From positions 1-13,485 of the forward strand of contig JAITAI010000025.1 of assembly GCA_031284195.1 (NCBI GenBank): a DNA stretch of 13,485 bases, read 5' to 3'. The notes under the pieces were generated by a model. That model was given only the letters and a program-made list of their open reading frames with translations. It made no database searches and had not been told where the DNA came from. The translations under genes were made by a program, and so were the position numbers. Each line of letters starts with the position of its first letter. Within the stretch, counting starts at the first letter, position 1. This DNA is from Treponema sp. (GTDB lineage: Bacteria; Spirochaetota; Spirochaetia; Treponematales; Breznakiellaceae). Below are positions 12,620 to 13,485 of the stretch, in pieces.

Positions 12620-13485
12620 ATGATGAAACGGTTCTTTGGCAAACTTTTGGTCTTCTGGTTTCTTTTCCTGCTGGGGCTCATGGTTATCATGCTGCTGCCT
12701 TTACCTTCCCATGCGTATAACCTGGCAATCCTCGATAAATACCGGCTCCTTGAAGCTATGGGAAGCCCCAAGCTGGTGATTGCCGGGGGTTCAAACTGCG
12801 CTTTTGGCATTGACAGCCCAGTTCTTGCAGAAGCCCTCGGTATGCCGGTGTTTAACCTGGGGATTAGTGCAGGGTTTGGGCTGGGCCGCATCCTTGAAGA
12901 CGCCGGGTCTTTTCTGCGTGAAGGGGATGTACTGCTCATCATCCCGGAATACAGCCACTTTACGGATAACTGGAATGGCGGTGAGGCGGCTTATGATCTT
13001 ATCTTTCATGCCCGGCAGTACCGGCTTTTGCTGCACCCCAGTCTATACGGGCTTCCGGGAAAATTATCATCCTATATTGTTACCCACTTCCAAGGGTTCA
13101 TCGCCGGATTCCGTCCGCCCAATCCCCTCGCCTATAGACGGGATGGATTTAATCAATACGGAGATTACATTGGCCACCTGGAAAGTGAGAACCAAGTTTT
13201 TGCATCAACGCCGGCCTTGGGTAAGCTCAACCAGAGGGTATTGAACCGGTTCTTTCAGTTTGTGGAAGCCTGTGAGGAACAGGGGATCCGGGTGATCCTC
13301 TCCTATCCAAGCTATGAGGAAGCCTCTTTTGCCGCTTCAGCCGAGCTTATCCGTACATTAGACCAGACCCTCAGGGAACAGATCCCGGTGATTTCCCGGC
13401 CTGAAACCTATTGTTTTCCCCGGGACTGGTTTTACGACACCGTCTACCACCTCAACAAGGAAGGCCGGCAGCAGCGTACCGAAGC
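12620..13485 (+). CDS. Membrane-anchored SGNH/GDSL-like acyltransferase partner, 3'-truncated by window edge
   Basis: An open frame of 288 codons runs off the right end; no stop is seen. The start is ATG at 12620 or the adjacent ATG at 12623, with AGGGGG overlapping the MBOAT stop. Residues 5-29 form one hydrophobic segment (FFGKLLVFWFLFLLGLMVIM) followed by an extracytoplasmic body. SGNH-like signs are AGGSNCAFGID (about 55-65, Ser in place of the GDS nucleophile), NLGISAGFGLGR (about 80-91, block II Gly), IIPEYSHF, and near the visible end YDTVYHLNKEGRQ (about 272-284), the block V Asp/His. DltD/AlgX/AlgJ-like proteins with this layout work with an MBOAT to place acyl groups on an extracytoplasmic polymer. 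Coupled to the MBOAT gene. Not clearly a named family member. Confidence 0.8.
   Translation, partial: MMKRFFGKLLVFWFLFLLGLMVIMLLPLPSHAYNLAILDKYRLLEAMGSPKLVIAGGSNCAFGIDSPVLAEALGMPVFNLGISAGFGLGRILEDAGSFLREGDVLLIIPEYSHFTDNWNGGEAAYDLIFHARQYRLLLHPSLYGLPGKLSSYIVTHFQGFIAGFRPPNPLAYRRDGFNQYGDYIGHLESENQVFASTPALGKLNQRVLNRFFQFVEACEEQGIRVILSYPSYEEASFAASAELIRTLDQTLREQIPVISRPETYCFPRDWFYDTVYHLNKEGRQQRTE

Overview
The window looks like a spirochaete chromosome, most probably a termite-gut-type Treponema. This is an inference. It rests on a FabV protein that reads through closely like the well-known Treponema denticola trans-2-enoyl-CoA reductase (same MIxKPMVRNNICLN opening), the moderately GC-rich backbone, and FabV standing in as the enoyl reductase. 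No 16S or other marker gene is present to confirm it.

Layout. (1) 1-2306 is clearly AT-richer than the rest and reads rightward: the 3' part of a TylF/macrocin-type O-methyltransferase, a terminator-like hairpin block, an AraC-family regulator and a small nitroreductase. (2) 2307-2742 is an intergenic minisatellite of 18 units of about 21 bp. (3) 2743-10425 is one leftward operon that joins type II fatty acid synthesis to malonyl-CoA production, in transcription order fabG, fabF, fabZ, fabV, accB, accC, accD, accA. A second, unrelated 21-bp array of 8 units sits inside it, exactly between the fabV stop codon and the accB leader. (4) 10426-10655 holds the operon's control region: TTGACA and TATAAT elements, an 11-bp inverted repeat directly after the -10 box, and a 6-bp dyad overlapping it. 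(5) 10656-10967 is a small XRE regulator, divergent from (6) an AlgI-like MBOAT O-acyltransferase and a membrane-anchored SGNH-type protein that runs off the right end. The 105-bp divergent spacer carries two copies of one dyad operator.

How the genes work together. AccB/AccC/AccD/AccA form the four-part acetyl-CoA carboxylase that makes malonyl-CoA. FabF, FabG, FabZ and FabV then perform the condensation, first reduction, dehydration and second reduction of chain elongation. acpP, fabD and fabH are not in this cluster. Several junctions are tightly coupled (fabZ/fabV ATGA overlap, accC/accD 11-nt overlap, accD/accA 2-nt gap). The MBOAT-SGNH pair is the usual layout for transferring acyl (often acetyl) groups to an extracytoplasmic polymer.

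The most unusual content is non-coding. The two 21-bp arrays have different sequences but the same period, internal dyads, and the same placement just after the 3' end of a gene in the same operon. In the intra-operon array every unit carries two in-frame stop codons in the fabV frame, while another frame stays open and ends overlapping the accB start codon.
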